In this document: positions 26,442 through 34,048 of the stretch, one piece after another | Layout of the letters: every line of letters starts with the position of its first letter | Numbering within the stretch: the stretch's first letter is position 1 | Assembly: GCF_002813775.1 (NCBI RefSeq) | Contig: NZ_CP020370.1 | Coordinates: 2,195,501-2,259,500 of the forward strand | From: Candidatus Thiodictyon syntrophicum | GTDB lineage: Bacteria; Pseudomonadota; Gammaproteobacteria; Chromatiales; Chromatiaceae | DNA: 64,000 bases | Direction: 5' to 3' | Notes under the pieces: generated by a model | Seen by the model: the letters and a program-made list of their open reading frames with translations, nothing else | What the model was told of the DNA's origin: nothing | Database searches by the model: none | Position numbers and translations under genes: made by a program

Positions 26442-27848
26442 ATGGCCCTCGCCGACCTCATCGTCAGCCTCTGGGGCGATCAGGCGGCGTCCCGGTTTCT
26501 GTGCTCCGGCGTGCATGTCGCGCCGGGTCATATCCTGACCGTCGCCCATGCCTTCGAAGACTTGGCGCCCGACGGCCAGACCTTTGTCTGTCAGTTGCCC
26601 GGCCAGCACGGCGCCAAGGCCGCAACCCTCTTGGCTCGTCACACGACGCTCGACGCCGCCATCTTCAAGTTGACGAAGCCCATCGGCGACCTGCGCCTGC
26701 CCCTGCCCGATGCCATCGGCGCCCAGGAGGGCCGCCGGCCCTGGTTCCATGCCATCGACCCCGACACCCATGATGTGGTGAGCCTGGACCACGGTTGCAT
26801 CGGCGACTATGACGGACAGCACTGCGAGTATGTCGTTGCGCCGCAGACCGCCCACGGCTACAGCGGCGGCCTGCTGGCGGTGGGTGAGCAGCCGCTCGGC
26901 CTGCTCAACTGCCGGATCGAGAACGAGCCCATCGCCCGTGCCATCGCGCTCGCGCAGTTGCGGCCCTGGATCGCCTTCCATATCGACCGCCCCCAGGGCC
27001 CCGACGACCAGGCGGGCCCGGACTACGAGGCCCTGGCCGCCCTCCTCGGGCTGCGCGCCCTGCAACTGCTCGCCAACCCCGGCACCGCGGACCTGCGCCG
27101 CCTGGGCGGCTTTCCCCGGCGGGCCGGCGAACTCGTCGGCTGCCCCCCGCGCGACTGCTTTGAAACCCTGGTCCCCGACCTCCACCAGGCCACGCAAGAC
27201 TGTCTCGACGCCTGGCGGACCCTGGGGGTCCCGGTCCCGCGCAACTTCAAGGCCGACTGCCACGCCCTGCTCGGGGAACTGCTCAAGGGTGCCGTGGACC
27301 GTCAGGGCCGCACGCCGGGCGAACTGGCGGAGTTGGCCGCCGCTACCCCGGATCGCATGTTCGTCGCCTGCCGGACCCTCGGCGCCGCGGCCACCGTGTA
27401 TTGCTCCATCACCGACATCCCCTTGCGGCTGGCCGAGCCCAAGGGCGCCCTGGACCTGCACGGCGGTTCGGTCATCGACCTCACCGACCTGGCCCAAGGC
27501 GTCGGCCCCGATGCCGAGCGGGACGCCTTCGACGCCGTCTGGCTATCCTACAAGGGCACGCCGGTGCCGGTGGACTTCGGCAACGGGGAGCAGCGCCTGC
27601 CCTATCTCAAGAACCTCATGAGCCACATCGATATGAAGCGCAGACTCTACCGGGACGACCCCCGGTTCCTGGTGGCCCGGGGGCCGCGCGAGTGGTTGCA
27701 CGGCGTCGGCCTGGCCAGCGCCGGCGAGCGGCTGCGCATCGGTCTCGTCATCCACGCCGCGGGCAGCGACTATGCCTACCTCGCGGTCGAGGAGGACCTG
27801 CTGATCAACCTGGCTTGCGAGTATCTCCAACTCCTGGAGCGGCCCTGA
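26442..27848 (+). CDS. Trypsin-like serine protease with C-terminal conflict-system module
   Basis: The first 200 or so residues are a trypsin-fold protease with a complete triad: H36 in TVAHAFED, D71 in HTTLDAAIF and S141 in GYSGG. The remaining 260 residues hold a helical segment (GPDYEALAALLGLRALQLL, resembling effector-associated domains) and a C-terminal alpha/beta region that I cannot name with certainty; it recalls the modules fused to proteases in vWA-MoxR-type systems. There is no signal peptide, so it acts in the cytoplasm. The stop overlaps the MoxR start (TGATG), which points to coupled translation. The protease is likely the effector or transducer of the operon. Confidence 0.8.
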   Translation: MALADLIVSLWGDQAASRFLCSGVHVAPGHILTVAHAFEDLAPDGQTFVCQLPGQHGAKAATLLARHTTLDAAIFKLTKPIGDLRLPLPDAIGAQEGRRPWFHAIDPDTHDVVSLDHGCIGDYDGQHCEYVVAPQTAHGYSGGLLAVGEQPLGLLNCRIENEPIARAIALAQLRPWIAFHIDRPQGPDDQAGPDYEALAALLGLRALQLLANPGTADLRRLGGFPRRAGELVGCPPRDCFETLVPDLHQATQDCLDAWRTLGVPVPRNFKADCHALLGELLKGAVDRQGRTPGELAELAAATPDRMFVACRTLGAAATVYCSITDIPLRLAEPKGALDLHGGSVIDLTDLAQGVGPDAERDAFDAVWLSYKGTPVPVDFGNGEQRLPYLKNLMSHIDMKRRLYRDDPRFLVARGPREWLHGVGLASAGERLRIGLVIHAAGSDYAYLAVEEDLLINLACEYLQLLERP

Positions 27849-28774
27849 TGCCCATCCCCGACTACCCCATCGATCGGGACCTGGACCTGGACCCCTGCGG
27901 CACCTGGCCGCTGTCGGTCCACCGCTTCGACCGCGACACGGCGGCGGCCCTGCGCGCGGCGGAGGCGGCCGGGCGGCCCCTGCTGCTGCGCGGTGTCCCC
28001 GGCACGGGCAAGAGCCAGACTGCCCGCGCCGCCGCGGCGGCGACCGGGCGGCTCTTCGTCCCGGTGGTGATCGACGGGCGCAGCGAGGCGGCCGACCTGC
28101 AATGGCATTACGACGCCGTCGGGCGCCTGTCCGACGCCCATGCCCCCGGCGCCCAGGCGCGCGACGCCGCCCATTATCTGAGCCCCGGCCCCCTCTGGTG
28201 GGCCTTCGATTGGGCCGGCGCGCACCGCCAGTGGGACCTGCGCCGCCAGGGCGAGGCCCCCGTGCTGCCCCCAGGCTGGACGCCGGGACTTGGCGCGGTG
28301 CTCCTCATCGACGAGATCGACAAGGCCGACCCGGACCTGCCCAACGCCTTCCTGGAGGTCCTGGGCAACCAGGGCTTCAGCCTCCCCTTCCTGGGTCAGT
28401 GCGTCGTGCGCGGCCCGGTCGCGCCGCTCGTGGTCATCACCACCAATGAGGAGCGCGAACTGCCCCCGGCCTTCCTGCGCCGCTGCCTGGTGCATATCCT
28501 CAAGGCCCCCGCGGACCTGCCGGACATGGGCCGGCGCCACCTGGAGCGGCGGGGTCTCACCGGTTACCCGCGGGTCCTGGCCGAGGCCGCGCGCCTCCTG
28601 GACGGGGATCGCGCCCGCGCCCGCGAGCAGAAGACCTATGCCCCCGGCCTGGCGGAGTATCTGGATCTGGTGATCGCCGTCGCCACCCTGGGGGCCTCGG
28701 AGGACGAGCAGTGGGCGCTCCTGGAGCAGACCGCCGGCTTCGTCCTCGACAAGGCTGCGCTCCTGCCCGACTGA
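27848..28774 (+). CDS. MoxR-like AAA+ ATPase
   Basis: The 308-residue ATPase has Walker A GVPGTGKS at residues 49-56, Walker B AVLLIDEIDKAD at 150-161, the VVITTNEERELPPAFLRRC sensor and arginine-finger segment, and the extra strand insert typical of MoxR-type enzymes. MoxR ATPases usually act with a vWA-domain partner to remodel a substrate; the next gene, 6 bases on, encodes a protein with a vWA-like domain. Overlap with the protease stop and tight spacing indicate one operon. Confidence 0.88.
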   Translation: MPIPDYPIDRDLDLDPCGTWPLSVHRFDRDTAAALRAAEAAGRPLLLRGVPGTGKSQTARAAAAATGRLFVPVVIDGRSEAADLQWHYDAVGRLSDAHAPGAQARDAAHYLSPGPLWWAFDWAGAHRQWDLRRQGEAPVLPPGWTPGLGAVLLIDEIDKADPDLPNAFLEVLGNQGFSLPFLGQCVVRGPVAPLVVITTNEERELPPAFLRRCLVHILKAPADLPDMGRRHLERRGLTGYPRVLAEAARLLDGDRARAREQKTYAPGLAEYLDLVIAVATLGASEDEQWALLEQTAGFVLDKAALLPD

Positions 28775-28780
28775 GCCCGG

Positions 28781-31603
28781 GTGGACGCCTCAAGCCTCAG
28801 GTCCCGGGCCGCCGTCGGCCGTGCCGACCTGCTGCGCATCCTGGCCGCCCTGCCGCCGCACCAGTGGCCCGCCGCGGCGCGCGGCCTGGGGTTCTCCCCG
28901 GTGCCGGAACCGCCGCGAGCGCCCCGGCCCGCGCCCGGTGCGCCCGCTGACCCCGGGGCGGGGGGCGCCCCGCGGGGTGGGCCCGAACCCTACCAACCCG
29001 CGGACCTTCCGGACCTGCCCTTCTGGTGCATCGCCGCCGACGAGACCCAGGCGCCGGACCCCGGGGCCGCGGACGCCTTAGCCCCGCTGGTGCAGGCCGC
29101 GCCCTGGGACGCGCTCCCCCTGAGCGATCCCGCGTGCCCAAGACCAGCGCAGCCGCAACTGGTGCCGCGCCCCCGCCAGGGGCGCTTCCTGCGCCGCCAC
29201 CTGGCGACCGCGCGCCCCGGCACCGGCCTGGACCTGGAGCGCCTGTGCCGCGACCTGGCCGCGCTGCGGCTGCCGCCGCACCTGCCGCGCCGCCCCTGCC
29301 CCCGCTGGCCGGCGCGGGTCGATCTGGTGCTGGATCTGACCCTGTCGCTGCGGCCCTATTGGGACGACTTCTGGCAGCTTCAGGACGGACTGCGGCGTCT
29401 CCTGGGCGGCCGTCTGCACCTCTGGCACAGCCGCGGCGGCGATCCCCGGGACCTGGTGTCCGCCCGGGACGGGCGCCCCGGCGGGCCGCCGCCAGGGGCA
29501 GGCGCCCTCGTGGTCCTCAGCGATGCCGGACTTTATAGCCCCGGCAGCGGGCGTCACCGCCGCTGGCAGGACCTGGGCCGCCGCCGGCCGGCCGCACCGG
29601 GGGCCGGCGCCCTGCTCATCGCCCCGGTGCCGCCGCGCCTCGCCGCCCCCGGCCTGGTCCCCGGGTTCCGGCTGGTCCCCTGGGACCGCGGGGCGCCCCT
29701 GCACCCCCTGCGCCCGGGCGCGGCGCCCGGGTCCGCGGCGCCGTCGGCCCCGGACCCGGCGGCCGAGCGCGCGACCGCGGCCCTGCTCGCCGCCCTCGCC
29801 GCGGCCTCGCGTGTCGAGCCCGCGCTCCTGCGCGCCCTGCGCCTGGGCCTGCGCGACCTGGGGACCGACGTCGGCAGTGAATACGCGGTCTGGAACCACC
29901 CCCAGGTCCGCGCCAACCTGCTCGCCTGCGCCCTCGCAGCCGAACATCGCGCCGCGGCGGCGGACGACTTCGGGCGACTCCCGGACGCGGTGAGGCCCCG
30001 GATCATCGCCCTGCGCCGCGCCTACAACCGTCACCAGTCCCCTCTGATCCAGGCTGAGGAGGCCCTCGCCGACGGGCCCTTGGCCCCGCCCGCCGACCTG
30101 GCCGCCGCCCGGAACCTGGTCTGGCGCCTGGCCGCCACCCTGGAGCGTGGGTCCGACGCCGTCCGCGGCGGCGAGTTGGCCGGCTATGTGGTCCACCTGG
30201 CCGCGCGCCGCCCCGAACTCCTGGACCAGAATCGCGAACTGGCCGCCGCCTGGGTCCTGGCCCGGCGCGAGGACCTGCGCCGCGGTACCCTGCACGAATT
30301 TCCCCGCGGCCTGGACCTCGACACCCTGGGCCGCCTCCTGGCGGAGCGGGGCGCGTCCCCGCCCGCCGTCCTCGGCCAGCTCGGGGATGCGCTCGGCCTG
30401 TTTCCGGCCGGGCCGTCCCAGCCTGCCTGTCCCTTGGCAGAGTTCGCCGCGGGCGCCGCCGACTGGCAGGTCGAGACCCTGATCGGCGGGCAGACCGGGT
30501 CCCCCCGGGTGCTGCGCCTGGGCGAATCCCTGCCCCTGGACCCCGCAACCCGCTACCGACTCACCATCGGGCGCCGTCGGCTGGAGCTGGCGTCCGTGCG
30601 CCGCCCGGCCTGGGCCGCCGGTCTGGGGCGCGACCGCGCCGGGCTCTTCGCGGAACTGGCGGACGGCCGGCGGCAGACGTTGGAGCGCCCCGGCTGGGCG
30701 TTGCGCCACGGCATCGACCAGGCCGGCTGGTGGGCCGAGTTCGCGGTCGGCCCCGTGGTCCAGCGGATGCGCTGGGTGCCGCCCGGGGAGTTCTTGATGG
30801 GGTCGCCCGCGGACGAGCCGGAGCGCTTCGGAACAGGCGACTGGGCGGAGACTCAGCACCCGGTGGTCCTCAGCCAGGGCTACTGGCTGGCGGATACCGC
30901 CTGCACCCAGGCCCTCTGGGAGGCGGTGCTGGGGGAGAACCCTAGCCAATTCAAAGGGGCGGAGCGACCGGTCGAGCAGGTCAGTTGGGACGACGTGACA
31001 GGGCGCTTCCTGCCCGCGCTGAACGCCCGGGTCCCGGGTCTGGAGGCGGTCTTGCCGACCGAGGCGCAATGGGAGTGTGCCTGCCGGGCCGGGACCCGGA
31101 CCCCGTTCAGCTTCGGGTCGAACATCACCACGGATCAGGTCAACTATGACGGCAACTACCCCTACGCGGGGGGCGCTAAAGGGGAGTATCGAAACCAGAC
31201 GGTCGAGGTCAAGGCCCTGCCGGCGAATGACTGGGGCCTGTATCAGCTGCACGGCAACGTCTGGGAGTGGTGCGCCGACTGGGTTGGCGATTATCCTGGT
31301 GAGGCCGTGGTCGACCCACCGGGGCCGCCTGAGGGCCGCGAGCGCGTGCTGCGTGGCGGCAGTTGGATCAACCACGCCAGGTACTGCCGGTCGGCGGCCC
31401 GTCGCGGCTTCGAGCCGGCCTACCGCAGCGTGTACTTCGGCTTGCGGCTGTCCCGAGGGTCTTCCCCCAGGCCGGCAGGAGGAGGCGTGGGCGTGGCGGG
31501 CGTGGTTGCCGGGGGCAGAGCCCCGGCAGCCGCGCCTGCCGCGCCCGCGCCGGGGGTGCGCGGTGTCTTCAAGAGCTTCGTGGACCGCTTGCTCAAGCGC
31601 TGA
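28781..31603 (+). CDS. DGR target protein 1: vWA-like domain plus variable FGE-sulfatase domain
   Basis: The 940-residue protein starts at a GTG 6 bases after moxR. An N-terminal helical stretch (ADLLRILAALPPHQW) leads to a vWA-like domain from about residue 180 (VDLVLDLTLSLRPYW, then ALVVLSDAG), with an imperfect metal-binding motif. A long helical middle follows, and then an FGE-sulfatase/C-type-lectin-fold domain at about 659-893 (PPGEFLMGSPADEPERF, LPTEAQWECACRAGT, HGNVWEWCADWVG, RVLRGGSW). Residues 851-893 are the retroelement variable region. A Gly/Ala/Pro-rich tail ends in FKSFVDRLLKR. By analogy with other diversified FGE proteins it should bind a changing ligand and signal through the MoxR and protease; that is inference. 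Confidence 0.85.
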   Translation: MDASSLRSRAAVGRADLLRILAALPPHQWPAAARGLGFSPVPEPPRAPRPAPGAPADPGAGGAPRGGPEPYQPADLPDLPFWCIAADETQAPDPGAADALAPLVQAAPWDALPLSDPACPRPAQPQLVPRPRQGRFLRRHLATARPGTGLDLERLCRDLAALRLPPHLPRRPCPRWPARVDLVLDLTLSLRPYWDDFWQLQDGLRRLLGGRLHLWHSRGGDPRDLVSARDGRPGGPPPGAGALVVLSDAGLYSPGSGRHRRWQDLGRRRPAAPGAGALLIAPVPPRLAAPGLVPGFRLVPWDRGAPLHPLRPGAAPGSAAPSAPDPAAERATAALLAALAAASRVEPALLRALRLGLRDLGTDVGSEYAVWNHPQVRANLLACALAAEHRAAAADDFGRLPDAVRPRIIALRRAYNRHQSPLIQAEEALADGPLAPPADLAAARNLVWRLAATLERGSDAVRGGELAGYVVHLAARRPELLDQNRELAAAWVLARREDLRRGTLHEFPRGLDLDTLGRLLAERGASPPAVLGQLGDALGLFPAGPSQPACPLAEFAAGAADWQVETLIGGQTGSPRVLRLGESLPLDPATRYRLTIGRRRLELASVRRPAWAAGLGRDRAGLFAELADGRRQTLERPGWALRHGIDQAGWWAEFAVGPVVQRMRWVPPGEFLMGSPADEPERFGTGDWAETQHPVVLSQGYWLADTACTQALWEAVLGENPSQFKGAERPVEQVSWDDVTGRFLPALNARVPGLEAVLPTEAQWECACRAGTRTPFSFGSNITTDQVNYDGNYPYAGGAKGEYRNQTVEVKALPANDWGLYQLHGNVWEWCADWVGDYPGEAVVDPPGPPEGRERVLRGGSWINHARYCRSAARRGFEPAYRSVYFGLRLSRGSSPRPAGGGVGVAGVVAGGRAPAAAPAAPAPGVRGVFKSFVDRLLKR
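31332..31457 (+). repeat. DGR variable region VR1
   Basis: These 126 bp align without gaps to the template at 33585-33710 with 13 differences, every one at a template adenine (A to G, T or C). They encode the last 43 residues of the FGE-sulfatase domain. Template asparagines become Y, A, R, F, Y, S and Y in the region WINHARYCRSAARRG to VYFGL. Confidence 0.95.
31505..31530 (+). promoter_or_regulatory. Hairpin downstream of VR1
   Basis: GTTGCCGGGG and CCCCGGCAGC can pair as a 10-bp stem (one G-T wobble) around a 6-base loop, 48 bp after VR1 and still within the coding sequence. The same structure follows VR2 at the same distance. Hairpins just 3' of variable regions promote retrohoming in the Bordetella phage element. 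Confidence 0.55.
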
Positions 31604-31620
31604 AACCCGCGGGCCGCACT

Positions 31621-31715
31621 GGGGCCGCCGCACCCCAGTGCGGCGCGGCCCATCAGCCGCGGCAAGGCCCGCTGCACGGCGCCGCACTCGCCGCACTGGG
31701 GTGCGGCGCTCCCAG
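31621..31715. repeat. REP pair between target gene 1 and the HRDC gene
   Basis: A forward copy (GCCGCACCCCAGTGCGGCG, 31627 onwards) and an inverted copy (CGCCGCACTGGGGTGCGGCG, near 31689-31708) of the RAYT-linked REP flank a short spacer. They form a long imperfect hairpin in the middle of the retroelement operon. Confidence 0.85.
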
Positions 31716-31751
31716 TATGCACAGACCGGCATCGGCAAGGTGACCCAACCA

Positions 31752-32264
31752 ATGAAACTCAAGTTCTTCACCATCCCCGTCGCGAGCCCCGAGGGCGCCG
31801 AGGCGGACCTGAACCGCTTCCTGGGCGCCCATCGCGTCTCCCAAATCGAGCGGCACTTCACCGCCGACGGCGCGGCGAGCTTCTGGGCGGTCTGCGTGAC
31901 CTGGGTCGAGGGCGCAGAGGGCTTGGCCGCATCTGCCCCGGACGCCGCGCGGCGCGGGCGCATCGACTACCGCGAGGTCCTGGAGGCCGACGAGTTCGCC
32001 CTCTACGACCGCTTGCGCACCCTGCGCAAGCAGTCGGCGGAGGCGGAGGGCCTGCCGCCCTTCGCCGTCTTCACCAACGAACAACTGGCCGACATGGTGC
32101 GTCGGCGCGTCAACACCCTGGCGGACCTGGCCCGGATCGACGGCATCGGCGAGGCGCGCCTGAGCCGCTACGGGGCCGCCTTCCTGGAGGTCCTGTGCGC
32201 CGGGGTGCCGCGGCTGGGTCCGCCCGCCGCCGCGCCGGCGGCCCCGGCACCGGCGACCGGCTGA
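31752..32264 (+). CDS. DGR accessory protein with HRDC domain
   Basis: The 170-residue protein has an N-terminal beta-rich part (MKLKFFTIPVASPEGAEADL, FWAVCVTWVEG) seen in helper proteins of diversity-generating retroelements. An HRDC domain follows at about 79-150 (FALYDRLRTLRKQSAEAE, PPFAVFTNEQLADMV, GIGEARLSRYG). HRDC domains bind nucleic acid; in retroelements that lack an Avd protein this helper probably supports template-primed reverse transcription. GGTG precedes the ATG by 9 bases, and the stop overlaps the reverse transcriptase start (TGATG). Confidence 0.88.
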   Translation: MKLKFFTIPVASPEGAEADLNRFLGAHRVSQIERHFTADGAASFWAVCVTWVEGAEGLAASAPDAARRGRIDYREVLEADEFALYDRLRTLRKQSAEAEGLPPFAVFTNEQLADMVRRRVNTLADLARIDGIGEARLSRYGAAFLEVLCAGVPRLGPPAAAPAAPAPATG

Positions 32265-33280
32265 TGCCGCGGCGCACCCGCGTCGAACTGGCGCAGATCG
32301 CCGCCTGGGACAATCTGGAGTGCGCCCTCTGGGCCGCCGCCCGCGGCAAGCATGGCCGCCCCGAGGTCGCGGCCTTCCTCGCCGCAGCCCCCGCCGCCCT
32401 GGCGCTGGTGCAGGCGGCCCTGGCCGCCGGGCGCCTGCCGGTGGGGAGCTTCCGGCGCTTCGCCATCCGCGACCCCAAGCCGCGGGTGATCCATGCCGCG
32501 CCCTTTCCCGATCGGGTCGCCCACCACGCCCTGGTGCGCCTGTTGGAGCCGCGCCTGGAACTGGCCCTGGTGCCGACCAGCTTCGCCTGTCGCCCGGGCC
32601 TGGGTGCGCAGGCGGCGATCCTGCACGCGCGCGAGTGCGCCCGCCGCTGGCCCTGGTATCTCAAGCTGGACGTCGAGCACTATTTTCCCAACATCCCCCA
32701 TGACCGCCTGCTGGCCCTCCTGGCGCGGCGCTTCAAGGGCTCGGTCCTGGGGCTCATCCGGCAGGTGCTCGCGACCCACCAGGCCGCCCCCGGGTGCGGG
32801 CTGCCGATCGGCGCCCTGACCTCCCAGCACTTTGCCAACCAGTACCTGGGCGAGGCCGACCGCTACGCCTTGGCGCGCCCCGAGTGCCGTGCCCATGCCC
32901 GCTATATGGACGACCTGATCCTGTGGTGTGACGGGCGGGCACAGGGCCGCGCCCTGCATGGCGCACTGAGCGCGTACCTGGGTGAGACGCTGGGCCTGCG
33001 TCTGAAGCCGCCCTGCCTGATGCCGTCGGCGGCTGGGCTCGGCTTCTGCGGCATGCGCATCTACCCGGGGACCATCAAGCTCGGCGCGCGGCGCCGTCGC
33101 GCCTGGTCCCAGGGCCGCCGCCGCTGGGAGGGGCGCTGGGAGCGCGGCGAGATCGGCGCGGCGCAGTTGCAGCGCGCCTATGACAGCCTCTGGTCGGCGA
33201 CCCTGCCGGCCGACAGCCGCAGCCTGCGCCGGGCGCAGCTCGTCCGGCGGCCGGCGCCGGACCCGGGCCCTGCGCCATGA
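32264..33280 (+). CDS. DGR reverse transcriptase
   Basis: The 338-residue protein has the reverse transcriptase palm motifs: LKLDVEHYFPNI with D136, GLPIGALTSQHFANQYLGEA at 179-198, and the catalytic YMDD at 214-217. The I-G-x-x-x-S-Q signature (IGALTSQ) replaces the usual QG motif and is the hallmark of diversity-generating retroelement enzymes, linked to adenine-specific misincorporation. There is no maturase or endonuclease domain, so it is not a group II intron protein. It directly follows the HRDC gene, and the template lies 305 bp downstream on the same strand. Confidence 0.95.
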   Translation: MPRRTRVELAQIAAWDNLECALWAAARGKHGRPEVAAFLAAAPAALALVQAALAAGRLPVGSFRRFAIRDPKPRVIHAAPFPDRVAHHALVRLLEPRLELALVPTSFACRPGLGAQAAILHARECARRWPWYLKLDVEHYFPNIPHDRLLALLARRFKGSVLGLIRQVLATHQAAPGCGLPIGALTSQHFANQYLGEADRYALARPECRAHARYMDDLILWCDGRAQGRALHGALSAYLGETLGLRLKPPCLMPSAAGLGFCGMRIYPGTIKLGARRRRAWSQGRRRWEGRWERGEIGAAQLQRAYDSLWSATLPADSRSLRRAQLVRRPAPDPGPAP

Positions 33281-33295
33281 GCGGGCCGCGCGCCC

Positions 33296-33512
33296 CCAAC
33301 CGGAGGTCGAGGCTTCAGCCGGCGGCGGCTTTGGATGGGCTGCGTTGCGCGGGTGCGGGTCCGGCTAACGGCCATGGCGCCCGCGCCACCCCGAAAGATG
33401 AAAGTTGCGGGCGCCATGGCCGTTCCCTCACCCCGCCCTCTCCCAGAGGGAGAGGGGGAATTGGAGCGCGCTCCCGGCGCGACTTTCACGGTAAAGCCTC
33501 GACCTCCGGTTG
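33296..33512. repeat. Nested inverted repeats between RT gene and template
   Basis: The outer pair is CCAACCGGAGGTCGAGGCTT (33296 onwards) against TAAAGCCTCGACCTCCGGTT (33492 onwards). The inner pair is AACGGCCATGGCGCCCGC (33367-33384) against its exact complement GCGGGCGCCATGGCCGTT (33407-33424), an 18-bp stem with a 22-base loop. The outer sequence also occurs at 39647 and 60293-60350, so it is a dispersed palindrome family. Confidence 0.85.
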
Positions 33513-33584
33513 GCGTGCTTGGGCCGGCCCCCGCTGTACCCTGGGTCCGGTTGGCGTTACTCTTGGCACGGTGTCGCGGCGTCA

Positions 33585-33710
33585 AGGGCCGCAAGCGCGT
33601 GCTGCGTGGCGGCAGTTGGATCAACCACGCCAGGAACTGCCGGTCGGCGAACCGTAACGGCAACGAGCCGGCCAACCGCAACGAGAACATCGGCTTGCGG
33701 CTGTCCCGAG
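33585..33710 (+). ncRNA. DGR template region TR
   Basis: This 126-bp template, from AGGGCCGCAAGCG to CTGTCCCGAG, is the non-coding donor for VR1 and VR2. In the reading frame of the targets it would encode WINHARNCRSANRNGNEPAN, with eight AAC codons, the codon that mutates to the widest residue set when adenines vary. It contains 27 adenines; VR1 differs at 13 of them and VR2 at 14, and no other base type differs. It lies on the same strand as, and downstream of, the reverse transcriptase. Confidence 0.95.
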
Positions 33711-33921
33711 CGCCTCCCCCGCGTGGCGGGGAAGCCCAGTCGCGGCACCCGTTCCCGTCCGGGAGATCCCGGCCGGGGCAAACAGGCAGGGCACCGGCGC
33801 GCTGGTAGGGCCAGACCCGAACGCCCGCCGGTGGCCCGCCCCAGGTCGGCACCGGCGCTCGCGGCGCAGGGCGCCTGACATCCGGTGGAGAGACTGGGTA
33901 AGTCATCGCTGCAACCGTTGC

Positions 33922-34028
33922 GTAGCCCGGATGGAGCGCAGCGGAATCCGGGGACGGCCTCGCGGATACTCGCGCAATCCGCGGGTTGCCGCGGGGACCT
34001 GGATTGCGCTGCGCTCCATCCAGGCTAC
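33922..34028. repeat. Palindromic repeat upstream of target gene 2
   Basis: GTAGCCCGGATGGAGCGCAG at 33922 pairs with CTGCGCTCCATCCAGGCTAC ending at 34028, around a 60-bp middle that is itself partly self-complementary (CCGCGG..CCGCGG). This is a common gammaproteobacterial dispersed palindrome. It ends 20 bp before the start of target gene 2 and so forms its upstream region. Confidence 0.8.
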
Positions 34029-34048
34029 GACCTTCGCGGAGGACTGCC

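Noticed and set aside
32264-33280. Reverse transcriptase as a group II intron or retron protein.
   Set aside because: There is no maturase or endonuclease domain and no intron or msr-msd structure, while the IGxxxSQ motif, HRDC helper and template/variable pairs identify a diversity-generating retroelement.
33335-33808. Open frame around the template that looks like a truncated FGE-sulfatase gene.
   Set aside because: Only the 126-bp template resembles the targets, the rest of the domain is absent and all differences lie at adenines, so it is a retroelement template and not a broken gene.
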